Under the pieces are notes generated by a model. That model saw only the letters and a list, made by a program, of their open reading frames with translations, was not told where the DNA came from and ran no database searches. From contig OU744721.1 of assembly GCA_916613615.1 (NCBI GenBank), positions 69,631,060 through 69,695,059 of the forward strand: a stretch of DNA of 64,000 nucleotides, in the 5' to 3' direction. This DNA is from Steromphala cineraria. Its lineage: Eukaryota; Mollusca; Gastropoda; Trochida; Trochidae. Shown here in pieces: positions 1 through 14,100 of the stretch (its first letter is position 1; each line of letters opens with the position of its first letter). Made by a program: the position numbers and the translations under genes.

Positions 1-1428
1 ATTCATTCTTTGTATTTGTAAGTGTAGTAGTATCATCATGAACAGATATAATAACAAGCACTTGAATTAAATGACAGATTAGAAAAACAAAACATATAAG
101 AAATCCTGCCACAAGCTAAAATCAACACCAATAAATTAATAACAGCACAATGTCATAACAGATGCAGCAACACATTATTCACAAGCACATTATATTCAGC
201 ATAAGGTAATGTGGAAAAATGTATTGTTCATAATATATTTAATATATAACAATGAACATGTAGTTTGTACCAATAAGATTATAATAATATCTGGCCGTAC
301 CATCATGATATTTCATAGGAAAAAGGAGGCATTTGCATCGTGATCACCTTTGATGTGAGACATATAAACAATAACAGGCATGATTCATCAAATTTTGATA
401 TAATGGTACATGAAGTTTCACTATAAACATTTATTATATGATCAGCAATTAAATACTGAAAGACATGTTTTTGAAATCTCTTTGATAACTTCCAGGGTAT
501 TGGTTGCAACAGGTTCATCCCTTTCACATCTTTGGCAAATATTCTTTCTACACTAAATCAGTCTGATAACAATCTTCCTTGTTCTGAGGAATAAAAGTTT
601 TTAAATATTAACTCTGTCGATAATCAAGCTTGTTGTTTCAATAGGTTTCCCTTTACTGAGTCTGACCGCAGGCCCGTAGGTAGCATGTTCTCAGCTAACC
701 AATCACAAGCTGCCAGCAAAAGCCTTCAGGATCAGTAGCTAGGGGCTAGTTACTCCTGTTAACCATACTTTCAACATGATCATCGCTAGTGGTCTTGTAA
801 GCAAAACAATGTGATTGGTCCACTTACAACTGGGCTTTGGCTTCGCTAAATTGGTAAAAAATATGCGGTCACACCTAGAATAGAGGACAGGGCCAACTGA
901 CAGTATCTTGTTTGGTCTATGATTAAAGCAGGTGTCTGCCATGCAAAGAAGGGATGTGAACAAAATATAAGGCTTGAACCATACATCATGAACGCCTATG
1001 CAGTGCATGAAGTTACAGGAATTTCATCTGACTGCTGTGATAAAGGTAGCTCACAAAATGTCATCATACTATCAAGCAAATTAATAGTTGAATCCTAAAC
1101 GTAATTCCTGGTCGTTATTGATTATGACCTTGTAAATATGTCTCATCTAATTCCCAATTCCTTACAAAAGGTTTACCCATGATTAACAATGTTTGCAAAT
1201 ATAAAGCAAGAAAGATAAGAAATCCAAAATAATGTAAAAATTACACTATTCTAATATTCTTGTTGTAAGTTGTCTTATCCATAATAATAATTCGTTTGAC
1301 AAAACTCAATCTTCAGTGTCAGATTCATATGTCATAAACAGGCACCTTCAGCCTGTAAGTCTCACAAGCTTCAGGTTTTGCCTGGCTGAAACATTAGAGA
1401 CAAGTGAGTCAGGGCTGACCAAATCATT
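1..1428. other. Region downstream of UBE4A, no gene recognised
   Basis: AT-rich sequence past the UBE4A stop codon. It may include distal 3'UTR or intergenic DNA. Short ORFs on the minus strand (303-527, 739-1008) have no family motif, no splice context and ordinary composition, so I do not call them. No clear AATAAA for UBE4A could be assigned. Confidence 0.5.
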
Positions 1429-1581
1429 GCAATAATGTAGAACCGTACATTAAAGCCCTTGCAATAATGTAGAACCGTACATTAAAACCCTTGCAATAAT
1501 GTAGAACCGTACATTAAAGCCCTTGCAATAATGTAGAACCGTACATTAAAACCCTTGCAATAATGTAGAACCGTACATTAA
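1429..1581. repeat. 32-bp tandem repeat array, left part
   Basis: Five copies of a 32-bp unit containing AATAATGTAGAACCGTACAT start at 1429, 1461, 1493, 1525 and 1557. The copies are almost identical (AAAGCCC alternates with AAAACCC), so the array is young. The fifth copy is cut by a TTAA-flanked MITE and the array resumes at 1950. Confidence 0.95.
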
Positions 1582-1949
1582 AGGGGCAGTAGCACGTTTT
1601 TTGATAATTTTATATTTCAAATATTTCACTGATAATTGCAAGTTATTGCTAAATGTATTTATACTGATACTATATTGACAGTGTCAACAATCTCATTACA
1701 CAAGCCAATCATCCATAGTCAGAGGACAAAGTATGAAGATTCACATAAAATCCATTGGCGGCCATTTTTTTGTGAACACCTTTAATTCATTTTGTGAAAG
1801 AAAAATGAATTGCATGGCTAAACTTTATGTTATATATTTGAATTATTACTGCTCAATTTAGTTTCAATACATTGTCTTTCAACTGGAACCATTTATTTTC
1901 ATTTTCCTGACATGACCTTATATTCCCCCTAAAACGTGCTACTGCCCCT
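1582..1949. mobile_element. TTAA-flanked MITE, family A copy 1
   Basis: A 368-bp element with terminal inverted repeats AGGGGCAGTAGCACG / CGTGCTACTGCCCCT, flanked by TTAA at 1578-1581 and 1950-1953. Removing the element plus one TTAA restores a perfect 32-bp repeat unit, which proves the TTAA target duplication. TTAA is the piggyBac-type target, but the TIR does not start with the usual CCY, so superfamily assignment is tentative. No coding capacity. Confidence 0.93.
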
Positions 1950-2086
1950 TTAAAGCCCTAGCAATAATGTAGAACCGTACATTAAAGCCCTAGCAATAAT
2001 GTAGAACCGTACATTAAAGCCCTAGCAATAATGTAGATCCGTACATTAAAGCCCTTGCAATAATGTAGAACCGTACATTAAAGCCC
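1950..2086. repeat. 32-bp tandem repeat array, right part
   Basis: Continuation of the array after the MITE: four more copies start at 1961, 1993, 2025 and 2057. One copy carries a single variant (GTAGATCCG for GTAGAACCG). The array ends about 60 bp from the UBE4A stop codon, so it may lie in the 3'UTR. Confidence 0.93.
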
Positions 2087-2142
2087 ACTCACCCTCCTAC
2101 AATGAAAGACTTTGATGCTAAAATGAATGAACTAAGTGAGCA

Positions 2143-5100
2143 CTAGGATTTGGACTTCATCTTTGAAGCTGCTATCCACTCGTCTATCCGTGCCTTCAGT
2201 TCATGCTGTGGTTCCACCATATCCAGACTCAGTGGGGAGCGATTGAACGGGTCGGTCTGGTCACTGCAAGATTAAACTCATCATCATCAGTAAATGCATA
2301 TGTCTATATTGTTACTTTAAACCATTAAATCAATTTAATATGTCTATGTTGTTACTCAAAACCATTAAAACATTTGTATGTTGTGATGATTATGTTTAAG
2401 TTCTCATTGGGTCTCCAAAGTTTTGCAATAGTTAATTTGAACCTTTCAATGAATTTTTTCACCTGTAGTTTCTGACCTGTTTACATGAAAGGTTGAACAG
2501 GTTATCAGGTGCCTCTATTTTGATAAACTTCTTGGGATCTTACTGATAGAGAATTGTATGAAACATTTCAATAGTACAAAATCATTTTAGAAATGCTAGA
2601 ATCATTTGCTGATTTTCAATAAAGGATCCTATTGAAGCAAATGTATATTTTCTTCAATGAAATATTTAAAACACATATAGTGTGAAATTCACCTTTCAAA
2701 TAGAAACCTTCCAATATATTCTTCTGGTAGACCAGATTGGAATTACAACAGTAGTTTTCATATCTATAAACATTCCATTAAATTATCAGAAGCTATTGAC
2801 TTGATTTTTGGTATAAGATTGAACTGTGACTTTGTCAATCATCATATCTTATAGCTCTGTGATGAATGGTTCTGCAGGAGAATAACAAATCTGGCATCAA
2901 GAATAACATCATGTTGACCAACCTGAGGATGTGCCTGGCGATGACTCCCTTATCTACGATGTTGCGTGAGGAGGGGAGGAGGACAGGTTCCCTCATGAGG
3001 GTGCCCATGATGGGGTCGAGGAACTCCTCCGGGGCATCAACCAGCAGCTCCTCCTCCTCTCGTCGACTCTCTGCTAGACCCTGTGGGGAGAGAAACATGC
3101 GTGATAATCTGTGAATGTTAACCAGCTTTCTCCAATCCCCTGCCTTTGGGGATGAAAACTTGTGTAATAAGCTGTGAATGTTGACCAGCCTTGAGTTCAG
3201 TAACAAGAAATTTCTCAAGTTGTTTGCGAGCGCTCCCGAACACTAAATGAAGGAAACCCACTCCAAACAACAGGTTACTGAACACAATGTTGCTCTCTCT
3301 AATCCCATGCCTCTAACATTGCAAAAAATTCAGATATCTCTGCTCAAAATACCTTGATAACAGAATGATACTGAAAAATAACATACATTTACGTTAAGCA
3401 TTTTTCAATGATTGATAATGTGAGTGTATTTAACTTGAATCACATCAAACAGTGAAAATGATCTTCTAACAAAACTTGTTATAAATTGAAACGTCCGAAA
3501 AAAATTAGTTCAAAGTGTTATCCCTAATCCACAGAAAATTTATAAAAGTATTTCCCTGATGAATTATTTCACAAAAATAAAATGTAAAACCAAATAACTA
3601 CCCAGGATATTTGAAAGAAAGCAGTAGGAACTTACCCTGATCTTATCCTCCAGACCTAGGAAGTTGCTGATGATCTGTGGAGAGGTGCTGATCTTCTGCA
3701 GGACCTGAACAGCCTTAGCAAACAGTTCGGGAGAGTAGGATCTCTCGTCTTTAGACACGGCCTCTGTGAATGTGTCACTCTCTCCCAGGTTGAGGTAGAT
3801 CTTGGTGATGTCCTGCACAATCTGCTGTGGCTTGAACTCATACTCATTCTTGTCCTTCACGTTGAAGTTCCGCTGCTTTGGTCCCACCTGGCCAGCAAGT
3901 TTGGTAGTTAGAAATACATACCTTTTACACAAAGTTATTAAAAAGGGTTTTACTGCCAGTTTACATGTGCAATGAAATGACAGCAATAAACACAACTTAC
4001 TATTACTTTGTTAAAACAGCACTGGTTTTTTTTACCGTTATTCTCAAAGTTAGAAATAATGAATTTAAAGCAAAGTAATTAAAAAGTGTGTTTTTATAAC
4101 CACACCTATTGCTAACCACACCTAAACTATTGCTTTATTAAAATGACACTGTTTTTTGTAGATTTATTCTCACTTATATTGCTATTACCTACATGGCAGA
4201 TCAAAAAGTATTTAAACAAACGAATATAACTGCCTTTTTTCATAAAAAAACTACTATAGATATATGGCTATTCAGGACAGTAACCAAGATTTACAACAGA
4301 GGAAGAATGGTCAAAACAGAAAATATATCCCTATGTTGTTTTCTTTGATATGCATAATCCACCAGCACAAAGTTACATTACAACCAAAAGACCTCAAAAG
4401 ATGCAAACTGATGTCAGCATCTCCCTGTAAGATTGCGACCAAGATTCACTCACAAGATGGAGGAGGAAGTAGTTGAGCATGCCGGCGATACGGTCGACGA
4501 GGACGGAGTGGCAGAAGATGGAGTGTATCTCCTGTGAGAGGAGCTCCAGGGAGTGGATGGTGTAGTTTGCCATCACGTTGTGGTAGCGAGCCAACATGCC
4601 CAGATGACGAAAGTTAGACTCTGTCTCCTGGCGCTGTCTCTGGTCCAGATTGTTCCAGTCTCCTCGCTCCTTCTCACCCTGTTTCTCCTTGATCTGACTC
4701 ATGTACTGCAAAATCAGAGAATTTATATAGAAGATTCTAAATGATATCCCGTTTAATGACATTTCTAGTGAATGGTTTGGTATTTATTAGAGATGTCATG
4801 ATACATGTACCTCGTGATACGACACATATCATTTTACTAAGGTCACAATACAATACATATCGCGGTATACTAAATGCAACATCAATACCATGAGATTCCA
4901 ATTCACAGATCTAAATATAATATTTCTAAAAAGAATTATCTGAGTTACTAGCATTTAAACATAAGAATAAGCCAACTTCTTCTTGAAAAAATCATTTGAT
5001 GCTATATCAAAGCAACATGCAACATGGTAACAATTGTCGTGATTATTAAGTTGACAATATTTAAGATCAAATGTTATTTTAGAAAAAAGTTCGTCTATTT

Positions 5101-8100
5101 GTCTTCCTAAATCTGCCATCACATCAATAAAAGGTGTAAGGGTGAAAAAAAAATTAATTAAATTTTTTTTTTACAACAGTTACCAATTTGATAACTGTTG
5201 AAGTTTTAAATGTTGACCTGGCTATAAACATTAAAATCAAAGACATATTGGCAGTTTGAGATTAACAAAATATACATTAATGTCTTAATGGTAATAGAAA
5301 CCTGTATAATTAAGTTCTAGCTAACCATGTGTTCCACTGTAAAAATTATTTTTGTGACAATAGTAATTATTAAGATTAACCTGACATAACATTTTTTAGG
5401 TGACTACTAAATGGTTTAAAAAACTAGATTAGCATTTGCGGGATACCGCAAAAGCAGAGCAGCCCCGGAACTTGGGGTTTCGCCTTACCCTGTTCCGCCT
5501 TTTACAGGCCTCACCAAATTGGGAATTTTCATGTGACCTTGACCTTTGACACTCAAGGTCACACAATCAATGAACACATTTCATTGAGTATAACATCATT
5601 GTAATGAAATAAAGTGTTAAAAATTAAATTAATCCATTTTCTCCATATATGTTGACCTTGCTGTGACCTTGACCTTCGACATTTCGTACCCAAAACTTTT
5701 TGAAAATTTTGTACTTCTCAAGAGATAATATACAAAATCTAAACTTCATAGCACAAAAACCTTTCAAGTGATTGTGTTTTCAAGGAATTGCAATAACTCA
5801 TATCTCATGACCTGGACCTTTGATCTTCAAGGTCACACAATAATTGAACACTTTTTATGGAGTATAACAATCATGTATTGATTAAAAGTGATCATAGTTA
5901 AAATTAAGCATTTTCGCTAAACCATGCTTAAGTCATGACCTTGCTGTGACCTTGACCTTTGACGGATTGTAGCCGAAACCTTTTCAAATGTTTTTACTTT
6001 TCCAAGGATGATATATACCAAGTTAGAGCTTCATAGCACAAAAACTTTTCAAGTTATCGCGTTTACAAGGAATTCTTAGAGTGAATACATATCTCGTGAC
6101 CTTGACCTTTGACCTTGAAAGTGAACGTGTCAAAATCGTTCCCCCGAGGTATGAGTAGTAAGGTATGAATAAGAGTTCTGGAAAGCTTTGTGGAAAAAAG
6201 TTATAGCTAGTAGTACGAGTGCGGCGGCAGCGGCGGCGATGGAAACTTCACAAAAACTGATTAATTAGGAAATCATTTAATCTATCAATCAAGTACAGCA
6301 CATATGGCTGAGCACTCAGAAAGCTTAGTTAATAGATCTGAATTGTCAAAATATCGTAAAATCCTTTCACCCTTTTTTTATTGTTTTAATTTATGTAATT
6401 AGTTAAAACAAGCAGCAGTCGAATGGTACCACGAAGAGCAATAACAACCTAAATGAACCAAAATTGCTTAGTACAACAATTGCCTGGGGCAAATGGTCAA
6501 GGAGGATACAGAGCCCTTAGGTCAACTCTTAGGGAATATGATACCCTGTCTCATGCCAATTAATGAGGAGCAATTCTGTCTGATCATACATGTGAAAACC
6601 AATCTGGTAAGAGTACAAGTGTCAATTACTATCATTAGTGCTGATTGGAGTCAAACGATCAATTTATTTTGAAAGAATATTGACGTCATTATCTCTGCCT
6701 TCTGGTAAAACTAATAATAATTTGACGATCATTTCTCATTTCAAATATGAAAACCACAAAGTAAATGACTTGCCAATCACCTCCAGGCAATTAGAGAAAA
6801 TGATAAGATCTCTTTTATGTTGATTAAAAACTTTCCAAAGTAGTACATGTTAATGATAAGTGCAGAAAAGGTTGTGATTTTCTAAAATGGTTGAAACAAT
6901 TTTACTGCCTGTTATTCCAATTGAGAAGTGTTACCCACACAACATAGGAAACTGATCTATCTTAAGTGATTAAAGTTTGATAGAAATGGACATAAAAACT
7001 ACAACATTCCTTAAAAAAATGGAACAGTTTTGGAGATTTTGCATGGAAACAAAGGCATTTCCGAAAAATGGAGTCACAGAACCACAGAACAAAGGACTAT
7101 GCTGAAAACGTTTTGTCTTCCACAAAGCTCTACAGGTGAATATACATGTAAATTATGTAATTTTATTAGATTTAACTCACTCAATCATTCAAAAGATTCA
7201 AGTTGACAATGGATGTTTATTGATTACAGGTTTTCACGTGTTATGATGTACTAAGGGCCACATACATACAATAAAATCTGTCTGTCTGTTTGTCAAAAGA
7301 TGACAATAACTTTTTAAATAGTTTTTAACATCTTTAAACAAGATGAACACAATTTATAAAAAAATTGAATATCTTACGTAATTGGTACTGGATAAAATAA
7401 GTATAGAGCCCTCATATCGCTTATCCAGATTTCATAAAATCATTTTTCTCAAAGACCGTAAACATGAGTAGAGAAAAAAAATTCTGATAATTATGCAATT
7501 CAAACTAGATAAGCATTTGCTGGACATCACAAAAACAGAGCAGACCCATAACTTTAACTTCTTCAATTCCAACAAAAACCCTCAGTCAATTGGGCTTATT
7601 CAAAGAAATATGCAATAACATGCTAATAAGAGCTCTACAGCTCAACAACTTTTCAAGTTATCCCGTTTAAAAGGAATTTGTAATGTTAAAAGTTGTAATG
7701 TTTGCCAAAATAGGTGAATATAGCAAAAGAATATATCTGGTGACCTTGACCTTGAAATTCGAAGGTCACACAATCAATGAACACTTCTTATAATTTAGTA
7801 TAGCAATAGTTATAACTGTAAGTTTTGGTTGCTATTAATGAAACTAACGATACCCTTCAAAATGACAAAGATCAAACTGTTGGAAACCCAAACCCAAACC
7901 ATGGAAACCCAAAACATTTTTTACAAGAATTTGAAATCTCGAAAAGGCACGTCTACATCATATGAAAATTGGATGTATGCCAAATTTATTAAGGATTGGT
8001 CAAGTAGTTTTAGAGTTATGCTCCGGAAACTAACCCTACCCTTCAAAATGACAAAGTCAAGATTGCTGCTATGGAAACCTCAAAAAAACTAAATTGAAAA

Positions 8101-11100
8101 CAGGGTGAAACCCCAAAAAGGACAACTTCATGATATGAAGAGTATGTATACCAAATTTTGTGAAGATTGATCAGAGTTATGCTCCGGAAACAAACAGGAA
8201 CGTCGACGCGGACATTGACGGGAACCCAGCCAAAACCAATATGTCTCTCAACCCTTTAGGGGGAGCCATAATAACCAAATATACTTTATTTATCCAGTCT
8301 ATAACAGTTTAAAAAAAAGATATTGAAAACCTATTCTTGTATACAAGTCGGCATATAGAAACAAATGTATACGTAATGTATCATAGGCCTGAATCATTTT
8401 GTGTACCAAAATTAAGTTTTATATCAAATAAGAAATTTCATTTTTTTTGGTATCCTGGGATTGAAGCTTACACAGGTAACATACACTGTTAATGTTTAGT
8501 TTCAAATTATTGAGAGAGTGCTATTGATTATCTTGCATTATGTCCATTCCCTTCAAGGTTTTGGTTTTACAGCTACCCAAACCTATCATTTCTTAACATT
8601 GCCTCACTTATCATTAAAGTTAGCAAATTCTTGAAAGCAGGGGTCGGATTCACCAAACTTCTAAGAATTTTCTTAAGCCTTAAGAATTCTTAAATCAGCT
8701 AAGAATTCTTAGTTTCCCTAGCAACCAATCAAATTCTTAGAAGTTTGGTGAATACGGCCCCAGTAGATATTCTGGGCAAGAAATATCAAATTCTGTTTGG
8801 TTGCATTAAAATTATGTTTGGTTGTCACTACCGGTAATATTTTTTCGAACTGAAAACTGTCCACTTGAACTACTTAATTTCACCCTTTGCATATTTCACA
8901 CAAGACACAAATCTGTTGGAGATGAAACATGGCTCTCTAGGTCAATGGCGTTAATCATGTAGATGATCAAAAACGAAAGAAGTGTTTTTTTTAGGGACCA
9001 ACACCAAAGTTTACCCTTTTCAAGTCCTAAATTGTCAAGAATCAGGACTACAAAGGATATTAATATCTCATAAAAGAATTTGAAATAACATTAAAGGTGA
9101 CCCATCTAATTCAACAGATCAAAGAACAAACCTGAAATAAAAATACAAAATATCCTACAACAAAACGTTTAAAAGGTTGGATTACTGGCTAGTGTGAAAT
9201 TTTTCTGGAAATGGTAAAAGATTTGCCATGCTCGTAAATGATAGGGGCTATCACCAAATCTTAAAATTTTAGTCTTAATATTATGAAGATGTTACTGTTT
9301 GATTTGCCAATTGATGGGAAAATGCCTGCACACCCATATTTGAGGGTGATTAGTCAAGAGGTTAAAATTTGGATCATCAAGGAGCAAGGAACATTACCAA
9401 AATCTTCAGCTTTTGGGGTGCAGTGCCTCGAGAGAAAAAGTTAGACATGTGAAAAGTTTACAGATAACATCTGGCAAACTCTGGGCATTGGGACTTAAAG
9501 GGGCAGTAGCACGTTTTTAGGGGGAATATAAGGTGATGTCAGGAAAATGAAAATAAATGGTTCCAATCTTCAGACAATGTATAATAAAAGTACCGAGGGT
9601 ACAGAAGCTCACCTTAAAATGAATGATGTGGTAATATGGTTTAATTGTGTAACCATCTTTTATATGATAATTGATTATGGCTGCCATCATGATTTTTTTA
9701 TCTTTTAAAATGCTATTCTTCTGTTGGAAACCACTAGAGCTTGAACAAACGTTAATACAAGAATGATATAATCATGATTTGTTAACAAGCAGTAGGTTTT
9801 TGTATAACTTTTTTGTATATCTATGGCTAAATTGGTGACCATCTTGGACTTTTTAATCTTCAAAATGCTACTTTTATGTGGGCATCTGTATTAATTTCAT
9901 TATGATATCTTGATTGGTTTAGGAGTATTCATTTAGTCACACTCTCAACTTCCAAAAAACTAAAAAGATGATGCACATAAACATTAGGAATATATCCCTC
10001 TGACACAAATCACAAATTCAGCTAGTGATAGGTCCAATTGCCAAAGTAAACTGTCCAGGTCAATGTCTCATGTAATTCTAACTGAAGATTTCTAAATATC
10101 TTAAATCTTGACATAGGATAGTGCAAACTGATTGGTCAGAATAGGCTAGCAACATGGGGGTTTATGCTAATTACTAGATATGATGATCTATGATGACCTC
10201 TTGCACCTGCATGTAGCTTATGTAACTTATCCTCTTATGTAAGTTACTGTTATTCTATATAGTGAGTGTCCTCCCCTCATTTCAATATGCAATACAGATA
10301 CTCTTTAGAGGAGAGTTGCAGGAGAGGGGCTGGAAGGATAGATGGGGAAAGGGGGGGGGGGGGGGGGGATAGAAGGAATGTGGGATAGAAGAGAGGTTTG
10401 CAAGGGAAGGACAGGAGAAAAAAGGGGAGGAGGGAAAGGGGGGATAGAAGGGGTGGGGGTAGAAGAGAGGTTTGCAATGGAAATAATCTGGAGGTCAACT
10501 CAGTAATATGTTTATTGAAGTATCTTAACTAGCAGAGAGAATTGGTGTGAAAGACTTTCTAAAAAAAAAATTGTTCAGACAGCTGTTCAATTAGTTTTGA
10601 AGATGAATATTAAATGATATCTTTTATTAGCATGACAAACAAAATAAAAGATAATTTGTTATTCATTAACCAAAATTTTTCAATTTGGAATAAATTAAAT
10701 GCATGGGAACAAAGGACTAAAAAACCTAACAGTTAGTGTTTGGAGTGAACAAATTTAATAATTTTAAATGCTTTTGAAAAGGATTTGTTTGAATTGAATG
10801 ATCATTATAATTATCTAGATAATCATTGTTCAGACCGTAATCAGATATAGATGATTATAAAATGTATATTTATCCCTCACTGGCTATGTTATTTGCCATA
10901 TATGAAGTGTCAGGAATTATGTAAAACGGAAAGGATTTATTAAAACAGTCATGCTTCAGGCTGTTCGCAGATAAAGATGATTCATACAGTTTTTTGTAAC
11001 TGTATTTATAGTGTTGATAAATATTACAACAAGCGTATCAATACAAATATAATGACATTGATTTGATTGATCAGGAAATGTATTCTTTTCAATGAATTTC

Positions 11101-14100
11101 ATGAAATCTGATTGAAAATTCAATATAATTGACATATTGACCATCTTGGATTCTTGATAATAAAATAAATGCGTCTTTGTCAGGAATCACTATATAAAAA
11201 AATACTCACTTTTCAGAATGATATCTTAATTGATTTAGTAGGAGTAGTACTTGGCCTGAAATCTAATTGAAAAATAATGACTTCTATGATGACATGTTGT
11301 TCCCAGAACCCCTTCAGCATGATACAATTATCATTTATTTTTACAGGTATTTATAAAACATATGGTATTGGAACTGGAACCTGATACAAAATACCTCTAT
11401 TATTAACTTATCATGTAGATTACTGAACATAAAAGCAGATTCTTAACTTGTTAATATTAACTCATCGTGCAGATTGTTGTACACAAAAACCTAATTCTTG
11501 AGTTGTTTAAATTGTTATTTGTAAAAAGTATTACTTTTAATAGAATACAAGTATACTTTTCATAAAGACAATTTATATACTTTCAATAAAGTCCATTATG
11601 TTCTAATTATCAATTAGGTCAGGATTACTATGCAATATACAAGCAGGCAGGGCTGCTAGCCCCAGATCCTTAAGGAGAGTGTAGCAATTTGTGTATTTGG
11701 CTTTGTGTACGTATATTTGGAGAAGCATCCTAGTGTGCTGAGCATGTAAACCTGAACTCTGGCTAAGACCTTATGTGTGGCATTAAAAGACTTGACATGA
11801 GAGAACATGAATTGTTGTGAAAAATATATATAATTTCACAAAATATAGTTAGCTTATGTCCTAAATTGATTTTGTGTCAAGAAGAACTTCTGTTAGATAT
11901 AGAAATGGTACAAATATGAGTAAAACACAGGAACTGGAACCTGATGCAAAATAACTCTTTCCACATCAACTTATCATGTAGATTGCTAAACACAAAGCTT
12001 ATTGTTGACAAGTTTTGTGTAAGTTGTTATTCTTAGAAAGAACATATCACTGTCATGAGAATACAAGTCTAATTTCCATAACTCTTATTGCATACACATG
12101 GCAATATAGCATAATGCTCTACCCTATCAATTGGGTCAGGTTGATTATGCAACAGACTAGCAGCAGAGACTGTGATGCTAGCAGCCTGTATTGGGATGTG
12201 TATTAGACTCAACAGGAATATCTGAACTCTGGTTGACCCCTTTTGTGTGGTATTTAAAGGAATATAATGGTTCAAAATTCAACATGATGTTTAATGTCAT
12301 TGGGTTTTTGCAGCTAATTCCATAAATCTTCTAAACAAATTAATTAATTATGTTTGTCTTTCATCTTAATGTTTTAGAAACACTTAAAAATAAAGAAAAA
12401 CTTGCATGACAATCTTAAATATTCCATATTCAAGATAATATTATGATTAGTAAGTTCAAATTAGAGAATTTATATAGTGCGAGTGATCACTTGATGAAAG
12501 CTTAAAATTTAGTAATAATGATGCGTCATTTGCAGCTGAAAAGTCAATATGGATGCTATCGCGGCCATCTTTGGTTCTCAAAACTGAAACGTCTACCTTT
12601 GTGGGAGGAATCACTATAGGTATAACATACTACAATATGAAAATGATATCTAGATTGGTTTAGGAGAAGTAGTCATTTTCATGAAATCTCATTGAAAATT
12701 CAATATGGCTGCTATTGCAGCCATCTTGGATTCTCAAAACTGAAACGTTTACCTTTCTGTGCGGAATCACCATAGTTATAACATACTACAATTTCAGAAT
12801 GATATCTAGATTGGTTTAGAAAGAGTAGTCTTTTCATGAAATCTAATTGAAAATTCAATATGGCTGCCATAGCGGCCATCTTGGATTCTCAAAACTGAAA
12901 CGTCTACCTTTCTGTGAGGAATCACCATGGGTATAAAATACTACAATTTCAGAATGATATCTGCATTCGATTAGGAGGAGTAGTCTTTTTCCTGAAATCT
13001 AATTGAAAATTCAATATGGCTGCCATAGCGGCCATCTTGGATTCTCAAAACTGAAACGTCTACCTTTCTGTGAGGAATCACCATGGGTATAACATACTAC
13101 AATTTCAGAATGATATCTGGATTCGTTTAGGAGGAGTAGTCTTTTTCGTGAAATCTAATTGAAAATTCAATATGGCTGCAATGGCGGCCATCTTGGATTC
13201 TCAAAACTGAAACGTCTACCTTTCTGTGAGGAATCACCATGGGTATAACATACTACAATTTCAGAATGATATCCGGATTCGTTTAGGAGGAGTAGTCTTT
13301 TTCGTGAAATCTAATTGAAAATTCAATATGGCTGCCATGGCGGCCATCTTGGATTCTCAAAACTGAAACGTCTACCTTTCTGTGAGGAATCACCATGGGT
13401 ATAACATACTCCAATTTCAGAATGATATCTGGATTCGTTTAGGAGGAGTAGTCTTTTTTCTGAAAGTTTACGGACGGACGGACGGACAGACAGACGGACG
13501 ACGGACGAAGCGCCATGACATAAGCTCACATTTACTTTGTAAAGGTGAGCTAAAAACTAAATGGAGCAGTAATAAATCAAATATACAATGTAAAGTTAAG
13601 CCATGCGATTCCTTTTCTTACACAAAATGAATTAAAGGTGTTCACACAAAAAAGGCTGCCAATGGATTGTATGTGAATCCTCATACTTTGTTCTCTGACT
13701 ACGGATGATTGGTTCGTGTTATGAGATTTATGATACTATCAAAGTAATACATTTAGCATTAACATATAGTTATCAGTGAAAAATTGAAAATATAAAATTG
13801 TCAAAAAACGTGCTACTGCCCCTTTAAGAGCTAGAAATAAGTTTCATTGTTGCAGATATAAATCTCTAGTTGAATTTAGAAGAACTAAGAAATATGGCCT
13901 ATTTACAGCAGAGAATTTGGGGGAAATAAGACATTTGAGTAGACTCTGTTCTGGAGGATTTTAATGACAAACACCTTGACATACATATATATAGAGATTA
14001 TTACCCGAGGAAGTGTGTCATATGAATTTTACGAAACGAGTGTGAATTTTGGTATTACCTGAGCGAAAGCGAGGGTTATACAGTCAGACCTCAATAATCT

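Larger units (their letters stand above)
9583..13553 (+). mobile_element. Helitron/Helentron-like non-autonomous element inside MITE copy 2
   Basis: A ~3.97-kb insert without clear target duplication. The left end carries a small hairpin (GTACCGAGGGTAC) followed by AGCTCACCTT. The right end carries CATAAGCTCAC, a hairpin, then AAGGTGAGCTAA, so short subterminal inverted repeats are present at both ends. A GACG-rich tract precedes the right end, and a 156-bp minisatellite fills its 3' third. No Rep/helicase ORF is seen. Non-duplicating insertion, subterminal repeats, a 3' hairpin and an internal minisatellite fit Helentron-type non-autonomous elements known in molluscs; the class is inference. 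The short minus-strand ORFs inside are not called. Confidence 0.65.
9499..13823. mobile_element. TTAA-flanked MITE, family A copy 2, split by a ~4-kb insertion
   Basis: The left end AGGGGCAGTAGCACG follows TTAA at 9495-9498 and the right end CTACTGCCCCT precedes TTAA at 13824-13827. Comparison with the uninterrupted copies shows the MITE breaking after GACAATGTAT near 9582 and resuming with AAACTAAATGGAGC near 13554. Without the insert the MITE is about 355 bp, matching the other copies. Confidence 0.9.

Noticed and set aside
1429..2086. CRISPR-like array
   Set aside because: Units are contiguous 32-bp repeats without unique spacers, in a eukaryotic genome.
2835..3218. 127-codon minus-strand ORF as a separate gene
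   Set aside because: Its middle is UBE4A exon 17; the ends are intron sequence read through the splice sites.
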